Notes: a model not told the origin generated them from the sequence alone. A stretch of 64,000 nt of DNA from Azospirillum halopraeferens DSM 3675 (GCF_000429625.1 NZ_AUCF01000004.1:124001-188000), one strand, 5' to 3'; counted from the first letter of the stretch, positions 42,028 through 50,629 are shown. Numbers and translations are program-made.

Positions 42028-42139
42028 CCTTCCCGGTCCGTCCCCGCTCCTCGCTTCAGAGGACAGCGGGGCGGGCTGGTATTGGCTGCGACAGCGTGCT
42101 GCGCCCGGCTTCAGGGCGCAGGACATCGGGCCGGGAAGG
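42028..42139 (+). ncRNA. Cloverleaf-like structured RNA between decarboxylase and homospermidine synthase genes
   Basis: Outer stem P1: CCTTCCCGGTCCG (42028-42040) with CGGGCCGGGAAGG (42127-42139), 13 bp with one G-U pair. Inside are hairpin A (CCCCGCT-CCTC, loop GCTTCA, GAGG-AC-AGCGGGG, 42042-42071), a small hairpin GCTG-CGA-CAGC (42085-42095) and hairpin B (CTGCGCCC, loop GGCTTCA, GGGCGCAG, 42099-42121). Loops A and B share GCTTCA. The left P1 strand TCCCGG can instead pair with CCGGGA (42173-42178), which overlaps the ribosome site of the next gene. This is a switch-like design. Confidence 0.55.
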
Positions 42140-42188
42140 GCACCCGCAACGAAAGAGAGCATTCGCCAGCCCCCGGGAGTACAGGTTC

Positions 42189-43607
42189 ATGTCCCTTACC
42201 ACCAAGCATTGCGCGTTCACCGGCCGTATGGTCATCGTCGGATTCGGTTCGATCGGACAGGGGGTCCTGCCCCTTCTGTTCCGTCACATCGACCTGAAGC
42301 CGGAGCAGGTCACCATCATCACCGCCGAGGAGCGCGGCCATGCCGAGGCCGACGAGTACGACGTCCGCTTCGTGAACCTGCCGCTGACGCGCGAGAACTA
42401 CGCGCAGGTTCTCGAGCCGATGCTGGGCAAGGGGGACTTCCTGGTCAACCTGTCGGTCGACGTGTCGTCGGTGGCGCTGATGGAGTTCTGCCACCGTGTG
42501 GGCGCGCTCTACCTCGACACCTGCATCGAGCCGTGGGCCGGCGGCTACACCGATCCGTCGCTGACGCCCAGCCTGCGTTCCAACTACGCGCTGCGCGAAT
42601 CGGCGCTGACCCACAAGGCGGGCTTCGCCGGCGGCGCCACCGCGGTGCTCACCCACGGCGCCAACCCCGGGCTGGTGTCGCACTTCGTGAAGCAGGCGCT
42701 GGTCAACATCGCCCGCGACACCGGTGTCGACGCCACGGTTCCGACCGACCGGGCGGGCTGGGTCGCGCTGGCCGAGCGTCTGGGCGTCAAGGTCATCCAC
42801 GTCGCTGAGCGTGACACCCAGGTGTCCGATGTGCCGAAGAAGGTGGGCGAGTTCGTCAACACCTGGTCCATCGACGGCTTCGTCGGCGAAGGCTGCCAGC
42901 CCGCCGAGCTGGGCTGGGGCAGCCACGAGAAGGAGCTGCCGCCCGACGGCCGCCGCCACGAGTTCGGCTGCGATTCCGCCATCTACCTGATGCGCCCCGG
43001 CGCCTCGACCCGCGTGCGCACCTGGACGCCGCTGGAGGGGCCGTTCCACGGCTTCCTCATCACCCACAGCGAGGCGATCTCCATCGCCGACTACTTCACG
43101 GCTCGCGAGGGCGGCCACGTCCGCTACCGCCCGACCGTCCACTACGCCTATCACCCCTGCGATGACGCGGTCCTGTCGGTGCATGAGCTGGCCGGCAAGA
43201 ACTGGTTCATGCAGCCGGAGAAGCGGCTGATGATCGACGAGATCGTGCGCGGCGTCGACGAGCTGGGCGTGCTGCTGATGGGTCACGCCAAGGGCGCCTA
43301 CTGGTACGGCTCGCGCCTGTCGATCAAGCGGGCGCGCCAGCTCTGCCCCTACAACAACGCCACCTCGCTGCAGGTGACGGTGGCGGTGCTGGCCGGCGTG
43401 ATCTGGGCCATCGAGAACCCCGACCGCGGCATCGTCGAGCCGGACGAGATCGACTTCCGCCGCATCCTGGAGATCGCCAACCCCTATCTCGGCGACGTCG
43501 TCGGCGTGTACGGCGACTGGACCCCGCTGCAGGACCGCGGCCGCCTGTTCCCGGAGGACGTGGACACCGACGACCCCTGGCAGTTCAAGAACTTCCGCGT
43601 GGTCTGA
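42189..43607 (+). CDS. hss: Homospermidine synthase
   Basis: 472 residues, the standard bacterial length. It makes sym-homospermidine from two putrescines (or putrescine plus spermidine) with NAD+. The dinucleotide-binding loop is MVIVGFGSIGQGVLPLL (about 14-30). Conserved blocks include LYLDTCIEPWAGGYTDPS, THGANPGLVSHFVKQAL, HVAERDTQVS and AYHPCDDAVLS with active-site residues. Start ATG 42189 has GGGAG upstream, and that site may be masked by an RNA fold. The 211-base gap after the decarboxylase gene lacks a clear promoter, so one transcript with internal control is likely. Confidence 0.94.
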   Translation: MSLTTKHCAFTGRMVIVGFGSIGQGVLPLLFRHIDLKPEQVTIITAEERGHAEADEYDVRFVNLPLTRENYAQVLEPMLGKGDFLVNLSVDVSSVALMEFCHRVGALYLDTCIEPWAGGYTDPSLTPSLRSNYALRESALTHKAGFAGGATAVLTHGANPGLVSHFVKQALVNIARDTGVDATVPTDRAGWVALAERLGVKVIHVAERDTQVSDVPKKVGEFVNTWSIDGFVGEGCQPAELGWGSHEKELPPDGRRHEFGCDSAIYLMRPGASTRVRTWTPLEGPFHGFLITHSEAISIADYFTAREGGHVRYRPTVHYAYHPCDDAVLSVHELAGKNWFMQPEKRLMIDEIVRGVDELGVLLMGHAKGAYWYGSRLSIKRARQLCPYNNATSLQVTVAVLAGVIWAIENPDRGIVEPDEIDFRRILEIANPYLGDVVGVYGDWTPLQDRGRLFPEDVDTDDPWQFKNFRVV

Positions 43608-43668
43608 CACGGCCGGAAAAGTATCGGAACCTCTTCCCCGTCCGGCCGTTGATCCCGGCCGGACGGGG
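43605..43668 (+). terminator. Terminator hairpin after hss (divergent copy of stop-linked palindrome)
   Basis: Starting at the hss stop codon the sequence reads TGACACGGCCGGAAAA, as in the elements at 16994-17057 and 25369-25432, and has CCGGCCGT downstream (43642-43649). A second, stronger stem overlaps it: CCCCGTCCGGCC (43636-43647) with GGCCGGACGGGG (43657-43668), loop 9. No T-run follows. Confidence 0.55.
43626..43650 (+). promoter_or_regulatory. Candidate EcfG-type promoter for rlpA
   Basis: GGAAC (43626-43630), 16 bases, CGTT (43647-43650), an exact match to the general-stress consensus, 30 bases before the rlpA start. It overlaps the hss hairpin, so chance similarity is possible. Confidence 0.3.
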
Positions 43669-43679
43669 GAGGGTATTTC

Positions 43680-44129
43680 ATGCGTATGCGTTGTATTTTT
43701 GTTGTGCTCACCCTGGCGGCCGTGCCGGCCGCGGCGCTGGAAGTGGAGCGCGGTCCCGGCGGTGAACCGGTGATCGTCCAGGAGGGCGAGGCGTCCTTCT
43801 ACGGCGACCGCTTCCACGGCCGCACGACCGCCAGCGGCGAGACCTTCGACAAGACCCAGCCCACGGCCGCCTCGCCCCGGCTGCCGTTCGGCACCCGCGC
43901 CACCGTCACCCACCAGGAGACGGGGGAGAGCGTCGACGTCATCGTCAACGACCGCGGTCCCTTCGCCCGGAACCGCGTCATCGACCTGTCCGAGCACGCG
44001 GCCGAACAGCTCGACATGATCGACGACGGCACGGCCCCGGTGCGCATCGAAGTCCGCCCCTCCGACCAGCCCACCGACCGCGCCCGCACCCGCGTCGAGG
44101 AAACCATCGAGACGCTGTCAGCGGAGTAG
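43680..44129 (+). CDS. rlpA: RlpA-type septal lytic transglycosylase / double-psi beta-barrel protein
   Basis: 149 residues. Signal peptide (CIFVVLTLAAVPAAA) without a lipobox Cys at the usual place. The double-psi barrel spans about 38-120: GEASFYGDRFHGRTTASGE, TFDKTQPTAASPRLPFGT and the active-site block VIVNDRGPFARNRVIDLSEH. No SPOR domain follows, unlike E. coli RlpA, so septal targeting would need another mechanism. GGGAGGG is nine bases before ATG 43680. Confidence 0.88.
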   Translation: MRMRCIFVVLTLAAVPAAALEVERGPGGEPVIVQEGEASFYGDRFHGRTTASGETFDKTQPTAASPRLPFGTRATVTHQETGESVDVIVNDRGPFARNRVIDLSEHAAEQLDMIDDGTAPVRIEVRPSDQPTDRARTRVEETIETLSAE

Positions 44130-44438
44130 GAACGGACGTTCCGGCCGAATCAGGACGATTGCCATAAATTCGAAAAATGCGATATTCATCCACTTGATGC
44201 GGGTTGCCTCCGCCCTAAGTGTGCATTTATCGGGATGATTCGGTACCCTTCCGTTGCAAAGGCGGTGCTTCTTTCTTATCACTCGTCGTAAAGTTGCGGA
44301 GACGGTGCTTTATCATAGACCTCCGCCGCATCTGGAGGTATCCTTTCCCGGCGCTGATGTCAGCGCCGTCGATGGGTGCACCATGAATGCGGTGCGCCCC
44401 TCGTTGTCTTTGCAACGGAGAGGATCGGGGCTCCAGAT
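44130..44438 (+). promoter_or_regulatory. AT-richer upstream region with promoter and direct repeats
   Basis: No gene seen in this 309-base stretch. It has a promoter candidate TTGCAA (44254-44259), 17 bases, TATCAC (44277-44282). Two direct repeats, GTTGCAAAGGCGGTGCTT (44253-44270) and GTTGCGGAGACGGTGCTT (44293-44310), differ at three positions and lie 40 bases apart, about four helical turns. A perfect hairpin GGCGCTGA-TG-TCAGCGCC lies at 44350-44367. The repeats overlap the promoter and could bind a regulator. Confidence 0.5.
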
Positions 44439-44651
44439 ATGTCCGAGAATGAAACCGCGTTAGTGCCATCACCGACGGTTCGCCCTACGGCGGAAAAGAC
44501 CGATGCCGATGGCATTCTGCGCAACGCCGGTTTCCATGCTTGCGTCGCTGAGAGTCGGCCGAACGGCTTTGAACGGCACAATGCGGAAGAGGCGAACAAG
44601 CGCGCAAAAGCACGCGTCCTGGCGTCTGCGCGACACCTCGTCGAGTCGTAA
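44439..44651 (+). CDS. Small orphan protein
   Basis: 70 residues: MSENETALVPSPTVRPTAEK and so on, ending ANKRAKARVLASARHLVES. It is hydrophilic and probably partly disordered. No family is recognised. Support for a real gene comes from a promoter candidate with direct repeats upstream and a strong intrinsic terminator 24 bases after the stop codon. The start at 44439 is uncertain; GGAGAGGAT is 14 or more bases upstream. GC content is below that of the window. Confidence 0.5.
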   Translation: MSENETALVPSPTVRPTAEKTDADGILRNAGFHACVAESRPNGFERHNAEEANKRAKARVLASARHLVES

Positions 44652-44675
44652 CTCCCCCTCGAATTCCGAATAACA

Positions 44676-44715
44676 GGCAGATTGGCTTGGTCCGACCAAA
44701 GCCAATCTGCCTTTT
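44676..44715 (+). terminator. Strong intrinsic terminator
   Basis: GGCAGATTGGCTT (44676-44688) pairs perfectly with AAGCCAATCTGCC (44699-44711); the inner bases GGT-CCG-ACC extend the stem. CTTTT follows. It separates the small orphan gene from the next orphan gene, which starts 12 bases later. Confidence 0.85.
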
Positions 44716-44727
44716 GATGCGAGAAAA

Positions 44728-45420
44728 ATGCCCGCCATGGTTGAAGATTCCGGCGCGCAGCAGCCAAAGAATTTGGTTTGCGATATAGACGATCGCGGTG
44801 AATGCGATACCGATGACGACGCTACATGTCGTGCCATGCCCATGGAATGGGGCTCGTACTGCGCGTACGAGAAACAGTTTATCCAGGATCGCTACAATGA
44901 TCTTGTTTTTGTATTCGATACTATTAAGGAAGCCTACCGGGAGAATTACGGCGTCGATGGATTCTATTTGAATCATACGACGCTGTGGAAGGTCTGCTAC
45001 ATTTATGCCAATGACCTCAAGCAGATACGTCAGTTTCACAACAAGGATGGCGGTTGTGACAGGAGCCGTCGGGCATCCCTTCTGGCGCGGCTGATCGCCA
45101 AACACAGGCCCGTGTTCATCGCCGAACTGGCGATTCCGGAGTCCGGGCGCGATCAGGACAAGATCATTCTCCAGATGAACGAGCATTACGCGTATCACGC
45201 TCTGACTCACTTCCTGGATCTTCCGGCCAGCGTGTTCGAGATCAGCGGCATCGGGGCGGTGGTGAGCGACCTGCGTTTTATGTTCGCTCATCGCGACCCG
45301 CAGATCGAGGCGCTGGTCTGCATCGCGCGGCTGTTCCAGCGTCTCGCCGATGAGGTCGAACGCAGAATCAGCGCCGAGGCTCGGGTCGCTGCACCCCCGG
45401 AGGCCGGTCCGGCAACATGA
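44728..45420 (+). CDS. Orphan protein of unknown function
   Basis: 230 residues. The N-terminal 40 residues are acidic and Cys-containing (CDIDDRGECDTDDDATC). The rest is mostly helical, with aromatic-rich segments (WGSYCAYEKQFIQDRYNDLV, DGFYLNHTTLWKVCYIYAND) and an amphipathic C-terminus. No signal peptide, membrane segment or known motif is seen. The lower GC content and looser codon use, especially at 44728-45060, suggest acquisition by transfer. Start alternatives are ATG 44737 and ATG 44836. It begins just after a strong terminator, so its promoter must be very close or read-through must occur. Confidence 0.6.
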   Translation: MPAMVEDSGAQQPKNLVCDIDDRGECDTDDDATCRAMPMEWGSYCAYEKQFIQDRYNDLVFVFDTIKEAYRENYGVDGFYLNHTTLWKVCYIYANDLKQIRQFHNKDGGCDRSRRASLLARLIAKHRPVFIAELAIPESGRDQDKIILQMNEHYAYHALTHFLDLPASVFEISGIGAVVSDLRFMFAHRDPQIEALVCIARLFQRLADEVERRISAEARVAAPPEAGPAT

Positions 45421-45796
45421 ACCCCAGTTCATGATCCCGCCATCGCCGCGACAGCCGGGGATGGCTACAGTCCATGGCACGGGCAACGGCCGCGAGCCCT
45501 CACGCGGCGCCGGTGACCCGGGCGTCCGCTGCCACGGACGCGATCTCCTCCGCGGCGCCCTTCCTCCCTCGGCCGCGGATACCGCCGGACGAGTCCCCGC
45601 CGTCCGTGCACAGGGTGGCGGGGCGTTGCCGGGGCCCTTGATGGCCTTCCCCCGAGGCCGGCTCCGAGCACGCCCCGTCCCACCCTCCTCCTTCCCCCTC
45701 TCCCGACCCGCATACGACCGCCGGCTGCGGCTTGACAGGGATGCGCGGCCTCTGCGTATCGTGGACGATACCCTCACGTCCGCATGGTTCCGGCCG
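45421..45796. other. 376-base GC-rich intergenic region
   Basis: No gene is supported, although an open frame runs through it into the next gene. A consensus -35 TTGACA at 45732-45737 is followed 19 bases later by TATCGT (45757-45762), a weak promoter candidate for the ATP-grasp gene. Confidence 0.3.
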
Positions 45797-46888
45797 ATGC
45801 CGCCACGCGTCCTGATCGGGCTCTTTACCGCCGCCCGGCCTCCACTGGAGGCCGTTGAGCCGGTGAGGTTGCGCGCGCTGGCGGCGGAGGCGCTGGTGCA
45901 GGGGATGGACTTCGTGGCCTTCGGCACCGGCGGGGTCGACCTCCGGCACGCCGGCGTGTGCGGGCTCTCCCTCGGACCCGAGGGGTGGCGGGACGCAATC
46001 TGGCCGTTGCCGCACGTGGTGATGAACCCGGTGCATCCGTCCCCCGGCGCCGACCTGGCCGCGGCGGCGGCGTTGCGCCGGGTCGCCCCCTTCACCACCA
46101 GCCGCATCGCCGACAAGGTGGCGGTGGCCGGGCTGCTTGCCGCCTCGCCGGTCGCCGGGCACGTCATCCCCTACGCCGGCCTCGACCGCGCCATGGCGGC
46201 GGTTGAAGGGGTCGAGGGACTCGCCCGCCGCGTCGGCGGCTTCCTGGCCGAGCATGGCAGCGCCGTCGCCAAGCCGGCCCGCGGGCGGCGCGGCCGCGAC
46301 ATCCATTTCCTGATCCCGGAACGGTCCGGCGGCCTGCGCGTGCGGTGCCGCAGCGGCGAGCGGCCGGCGACGGTGGACACGGTGGCCGCCGGGCTGATGG
46401 CGCGGCTGTCCGCCGGCCCGTGGATACTCCAGCGTTTCGTGTCGTCCCGGACGCGGGACAACCGGTCTTTCGACGTGCGCGTGCACGTCCACAAGGACGG
46501 GGAGGGGGAGTGGACGGTGGTGCGCGCCTACATCCGCCTGTCGGAAGCGGGCGGGCTGGTCGCCAACACCTGTTGCGGCGGCTATCAGGGGGACCCGGAG
46601 CGCTTCTTCGCCGCCCTGAAGGCGGAGGCGCCGGCCCGCGTGGAGGCGCTGCGCGCGCTGGGGCTGGCCACCGCCCGGGCGGTGGACGCCCGCTACGGCG
46701 GCGCGCTGGACGAACTGGGCGTTGACCTGGTCGTCGACGGCGGCGGCCGGCCCTGGATCGTCGAAGTGAACACCCACCCCCAGAGCCGCCACCACGAGTT
46801 CGAGCGGGCGCGCCTCGCCGTCGCCTACGCCGGCCACCTCGCCCGCCGTCCGGTGGCGGCGGGCGAGGTGGCGCTGCTTACGGGATGA
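45797..46888 (+). CDS. YheC/YheD-like ATP-grasp protein
   Basis: 363 residues from ATG 45797. The central and C-terminal parts show ATP-grasp features: AKPARGRRGRDIHFLI (nucleotide-binding strand), WILQRFVSSRTRDNRSFDVR, VVRAYIRLSEAGG, LGVDLVVDGGGRPWIVEVNT with the metal-binding Asp, Glu and Asn. The group is close to YheC/YheD endospore-coat-associated proteins and similar ligases. Substrate unknown. The start is uncertain because the ribosome site is weak. It overlaps the convergent DUF2061-like gene by 11 bases. Confidence 0.72.
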   Translation: MPPRVLIGLFTAARPPLEAVEPVRLRALAAEALVQGMDFVAFGTGGVDLRHAGVCGLSLGPEGWRDAIWPLPHVVMNPVHPSPGADLAAAAALRRVAPFTTSRIADKVAVAGLLAASPVAGHVIPYAGLDRAMAAVEGVEGLARRVGGFLAEHGSAVAKPARGRRGRDIHFLIPERSGGLRVRCRSGERPATVDTVAAGLMARLSAGPWILQRFVSSRTRDNRSFDVRVHVHKDGEGEWTVVRAYIRLSEAGGLVANTCCGGYQGDPERFFAALKAEAPARVEALRALGLATARAVDARYGGALDELGVDLVVDGGGRPWIVEVNTHPQSRHHEFERARLAVAYAGHLARRPVAAGEVALLTG

Positions 46889-47465
46889 GCGTTTGCGGCA
46901 GCAGGGAGGTGATGGAGAAGGGCTCCTCCTCCTCCAGCGTCAGGTAGTTCCACACCGTTTCGTTGGCGGCGTAGGTCAGGGTGTCGCTGATGGCGCCCAG
47001 CGCCACATAACCGGCGGCCAGCGCCGGATTGTTCATCACCAGCATGCCTGCCACGAACACCCGCCCCATGTTGGCCGTGGCATAGGTGGCCGATTTGTAG
47101 GGCAGCAGTTCGGCGTTGGACTGCCCGGTCTCCTGCGCGATGCCCGCCCACACCGATTCATGGGCATAGTAGAGCACCGGCTCCGTCAGTGCGGTGGTCG
47201 CCGCCAGCACGCCGCCGGCGGCCATGCTGCCGCTGAGTGCCGCGACGATGGCGAGGTCGTTCAGCACCGACAGGGTCTGGTAGCTGGCAGTCTTGTAGAG
47301 AATCCGTTCCCACTCCTCCAGGCCGGAGAGGGAAAAGGCAGCTTTCGGTTCCGCGACGGCCGCCGGCGGCGGTTCGGGATTGGGCTCGGCCCGCGCGGGG
47401 GCTGCGGCCAGCAGGGCGGCCGCGGTGCAGGCGGCCAGCAGGTGGGCGGCGGTCGGGCGGGGCAT
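46878..47465 (-). CDS. DUF2061-like membrane protein
   Basis: 195 residues. Signal peptide (AHLLAACTAAALLAAAPARA), Pro-rich linker, then a domain beginning WERILYKTASYQTLSVLNDL with several hydrophobic segments, and the family-like EPVLYYAHESVWAGIAQETG. It repeats a shorter version later (NETVWNYL), so two tandem DUF2061-type hairpins are possible. GAGGAG lies six bases before ATG 47465. Function unknown; probably an inner-membrane protein. Confidence 0.7.
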   Translation of the reverse strand: MPRPTAAHLLAACTAAALLAAAPARAEPNPEPPPAAVAEPKAAFSLSGLEEWERILYKTASYQTLSVLNDLAIVAALSGSMAAGGVLAATTALTEPVLYYAHESVWAGIAQETGQSNAELLPYKSATYATANMGRVFVAGMLVMNNPALAAGYVALGAISDTLTYAANETVWNYLTLEEEEPFSITSLLPQTLIP

Positions 47466-47638
47466 CACCACTCCTCGATCGATCGTCAACGGAGCGCAAC
47501 CTGTCACGAACAATTGCGCTGCCGCAACCCGATTCGGCCGACCGTTGCACGGACCGGCACACTTGACGCAGGACGCCCGGCACGGGATTGAATGGGCCGG
47601 CCCTCCGGGCCGACGATGTTCCCCAGCATGGTGCGCCG

Positions 47639-49720
47639 GTGCGTCCCGCCATTCTCTTCCCGCTCTTTCGTCCGCTCGCCGGCCTTCCCGGCCTGGGAGC
47701 CAAGCTGGCGCGGCTGGCCGAGCGGCTGGCCGGACCGCACGCCGTCGATCTGCTGTGGCACCTGCCATCGGGGCTCATTGACCGCCGGTTCGCGCCGAAG
47801 ATCGCCGAGGCGCCGGGCGGCCGCATCGCCACCCTGACCGTGCGGGTCGACGGCCACGCCCCGCCGGCCGCCCCCCGCCACCCCTACAAGGTGCGCTGCA
47901 CCGACGAGACGGGGGTGCTGGAGCTGGTCTATTTCCACGCCCGCGGCGAGTGGATCCAGCGCCAGCTTCCGCAGGGCCGCACGGTGGTGGTGAGCGGCCG
48001 GGTGGAGTGGTTCCACGACACCCTTCAGATGACGCACCCCGACGCCGTGGTGCCGGTGGAGGAGCGTGCCGGGATCGAGACGGTGGAACCCGTCTATCCC
48101 ATGACCGCCGGCCTGCCCGCGAAGACCCTGCGCAAGGCGATCCGCACCGTCCTCGACGACCTGCCCGACCTGGCGGAGTGGCAGGACGCGGCGTGGCTGG
48201 CGCGCCAGCGCTGGCCGGCGTGGCGCGACGCCGTCCGCAGCGCCCACACCCCGACCGAAGAGGCCGACCTGACGCCGTCCGCACCGGCGCGCCGCCGCCT
48301 CGCCTATGACGAGTTGCTGGCCAACCAGCTTGCCCTGGCCCTGGTCCGCCTTCAGCAGCGCCGCCTGTCCGGCCGCGCCGTGGCCGGCGACGGGCGCCTG
48401 CGCGCCCGGGTCGCCGCGGCGCTGCCCTTCGCCCTGACCGGCGCCCAGCAGCGCGCCCTGGCCGAGATCGACGCGGACATGGCGGCGGACCGGCGGATGC
48501 TGCGCCTTCTCCAGGGCGACGTGGGCAGCGGCAAGACGGTGGTGGCCCTGATGGCCATGCTGAACGCGGTGGAGGCCGGACACCAGGCGGCCCTGATGGC
48601 GCCCACCGAGATCCTCGCCCGCCAGCACGCGGAGACGCTGGCGCCCCTGTGTTGGGCCGCGGGGGTGGAGATCGCCGTGCTGACCGGACGGGAGAAGGGC
48701 CGCGCCCGCTCCCGCGTGCTGGAGCGGGCGGCGTCGGGGGAGTTGCCGCTGGTCGTTGGCACCCACGCCCTGTTTCAGGAGGAGGTGGCCTTCCGCGACC
48801 TGGCCCTGGCCGTGATCGACGAGCAGCACCGCTTCGGCGTCCACCAGCGCCTGCAACTGTCGGGCAAGGGGCGGGCGGTGGACGTGCTGGTGATGACCGC
48901 GACGCCGATCCCGCGCACCCTGACCCTCACCGCCTATGGCGACATGGAGGTGTCGCGCCTGACCGAGAAGCCGCCGGGCCGGCAGCCGGTGCAGACGGTG
49001 ACGGTGGCCCTGGACCGCCTGGAGGAGGTGGCGGCCGGCATCCGCCGCAAGGTGGGGGAGGGGGCGCGCGTTTATTGGGTGTGCCCGCTGGTGGACGAGT
49101 CCGAGCAACTCGACCTGGCCGCGGCGACGGAGCGGCACGCCTATCTGCGCGCCCTGTTCGGCGATCGGGTGGGGCTGGTGCACGGCAAGATGAAGGGGAC
49201 GGACAAGGACGCGGTGATGGCCGCCTTCGCCGAGGGGCGGCTGGACGTGCTGGTGGCCACCACGGTGATCGAGGTGGGCGTCAACGTGCCCGAGGCGACC
49301 GTCATGGTGGTGGAGCACGCCGAACGCTTCGGCCTTGCCCAGCTCCACCAGCTCCGCGGCCGGGTGGGGCGCGGCGACAAGCCCTCCACCTGCCTGCTGC
49401 TGTTCGACCCGCACCTGACGGAGACCGCCCGCCGGCGCCTGAAGACCCTGCGCGAGACGGAGGACGGCTTCGTCATCGCCGAGGAGGACCTGCGCCTGCG
49501 CGGTGCCGGCGAACTGCTGGGCACCCGCCAGTCCGGCCTGCCGGAGTTCCGCCTGGCCGACCTGGCGGAGCATGACGACCTGCTGGCCGCCGCCCGCGAC
49601 GATGCCCGCCTGATCGTGGAGCGCGACGCCGATCTGCAAAGCCCGCGCGGTCAGGCCCTGCGCACGCTGCTGTACCTGTTCGAACGGGACGCCGCCGCCC
49701 GGACCCTGCGGTCGGGGTGA
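47639..49720 (+). CDS. recG: ATP-dependent DNA helicase RecG
   Basis: 693 residues from GTG 47639, giving the family start RPAILFPLFRPLAGLPGLGA. N-terminal wedge/OB domain (about 60-160), then helicase motifs: I GDVGSGKTV (about 294-302), Ia MAPTEILARQH, II IDEQHRFGV, III MTATPIPRTL, IV-VI VVATTVIEVGVNVPEATVMV and QLHQLRGRVGRG. It reverses stalled replication forks and processes recombination intermediates. A TTG at 47588 would add 17 residues and is less likely. The gene is divergent from the DUF2061-like gene. Confidence 0.95.
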   Translation: MRPAILFPLFRPLAGLPGLGAKLARLAERLAGPHAVDLLWHLPSGLIDRRFAPKIAEAPGGRIATLTVRVDGHAPPAAPRHPYKVRCTDETGVLELVYFHARGEWIQRQLPQGRTVVVSGRVEWFHDTLQMTHPDAVVPVEERAGIETVEPVYPMTAGLPAKTLRKAIRTVLDDLPDLAEWQDAAWLARQRWPAWRDAVRSAHTPTEEADLTPSAPARRRLAYDELLANQLALALVRLQQRRLSGRAVAGDGRLRARVAAALPFALTGAQQRALAEIDADMAADRRMLRLLQGDVGSGKTVVALMAMLNAVEAGHQAALMAPTEILARQHAETLAPLCWAAGVEIAVLTGREKGRARSRVLERAASGELPLVVGTHALFQEEVAFRDLALAVIDEQHRFGVHQRLQLSGKGRAVDVLVMTATPIPRTLTLTAYGDMEVSRLTEKPPGRQPVQTVTVALDRLEEVAAGIRRKVGEGARVYWVCPLVDESEQLDLAAATERHAYLRALFGDRVGLVHGKMKGTDKDAVMAAFAEGRLDVLVATTVIEVGVNVPEATVMVVEHAERFGLAQLHQLRGRVGRGDKPSTCLLLFDPHLTETARRRLKTLRETEDGFVIAEEDLRLRGAGELLGTRQSGLPEFRLADLAEHDDLLAAARDDARLIVERDADLQSPRGQALRTLLYLFERDAAARTLRSG

Positions 49721-49741
49721 GCCATCGGCTCACGCCCCCTG

Positions 49742-50479
49742 TCACGCCCGCCGGCGTTCCGGCGGCGGGACGTCCTTGAGCGCGCGGGGGTGGCGGTCGG
49801 GCGGGCTGACGATGCCGCCGGAGACCACCAGCTTCAGCCCGTCCTCCACCGGCATATCCAGCACCACCACCTCGCTGCGCGCCATGATCACCAGATAGCC
49901 GGCGGTGGGGGGGGCGCAGGGGATGAAGACGTTCACCATCTCCTCGCTCGACACCCGCTGCACCTCGGGGTGGGCGGGGCCGGTGATGAAGCCCAGCGAC
50001 CACATGCCGTGGCGCGGGAATTCCACCATCACCACCTCGCGGAAGGCGGTGGATTTGTTGGCCAGGATCGTTTCGACGATCTGCTTGGTGGCGCCGTAGA
50101 CGCTGCGCACCACCGGCATGCGGCCGACCACGCCTTCGCCCAGGCGCAGCAGCAGCCGGCCGACGTAGCCGGCGGCGAAGGCGCCGATCAGCGTCAGCAC
50201 GACGATCAGCACCGCGACGCCGATGCCGGGCAGCGAGAAGGGCAGGTAGGCTTCCGGGTTGTAGCGGGCCGGGATCAGCGGCCGCACCGTGCCGTCGATG
50301 AACGAGATGAACCACCAGCCGAGATAGACGGTGATGGCGATCGGGGCGGTGACCAGAACGCCGGCCAGGAAATAGGCGCGCAGGCGTCCCATCAGTGACA
50401 TTCCCTCCCGTCGTGGCGGCCGTGGTGGCGGTGACGGCGGCGGGGCCGCCTCCTCTGCGCTCTCGTCACTGGTGTTCAC
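49742..50479 (-). CDS. DUF502 family membrane protein
   Basis: 245 residues if GTG 50479 is used (GAGGACGG upstream). A Pro/Arg-rich N-terminus precedes two membrane segments (YFLAGVLVTAPIAITVYLGW and GIGVAVLIVVLTLIGAFAAG). The conserved DUF502 blocks follow: PVVRSVYGATKQIVETILAN, FREVVMVEFPRHGMWSLGFI and VFIPCAPPTAGYLVI. ATG 50401 gives a shorter form. DUF502 proteins are widespread in alphaproteobacteria; their role is not established. The gene is convergent with recG. Confidence 0.88.
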   Translation of the reverse strand: MNTSDESAEEAAPPPSPPPRPPRREGMSLMGRLRAYFLAGVLVTAPIAITVYLGWWFISFIDGTVRPLIPARYNPEAYLPFSLPGIGVAVLIVVLTLIGAFAAGYVGRLLLRLGEGVVGRMPVVRSVYGATKQIVETILANKSTAFREVVMVEFPRHGMWSLGFITGPAHPEVQRVSSEEMVNVFIPCAPPTAGYLVIMARSEVVVLDMPVEDGLKLVVSGGIVSPPDRHPRALKDVPPPERRRA

Positions 50480-50629
50480 GCCCGTCCTCACATCAAAAAC
50501 GCGCCATAGTGATACAGGAACCCGTTCCCGCTCAACGGTCTTTGCGCCGGGTGGCATGGTTAGTCCGCTTGGCCGATCCGCCGTGCGGGTTATGGCGGCG
50601 GAGGGCCGGAGTCGCGACATACCGGGGCG

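Noticed and set aside
42096-42188. In-frame N-terminal extension of homospermidine synthase
   Set aside because: Family proteins start near ATG 42189; the extension is Arg-rich and lies in a strongly structured non-coding region.
45350-45796. In-frame extension of the ATP-grasp gene upstream
   Set aside because: It overlaps the previous gene and is low-complexity Pro/Arg sequence without family similarity.
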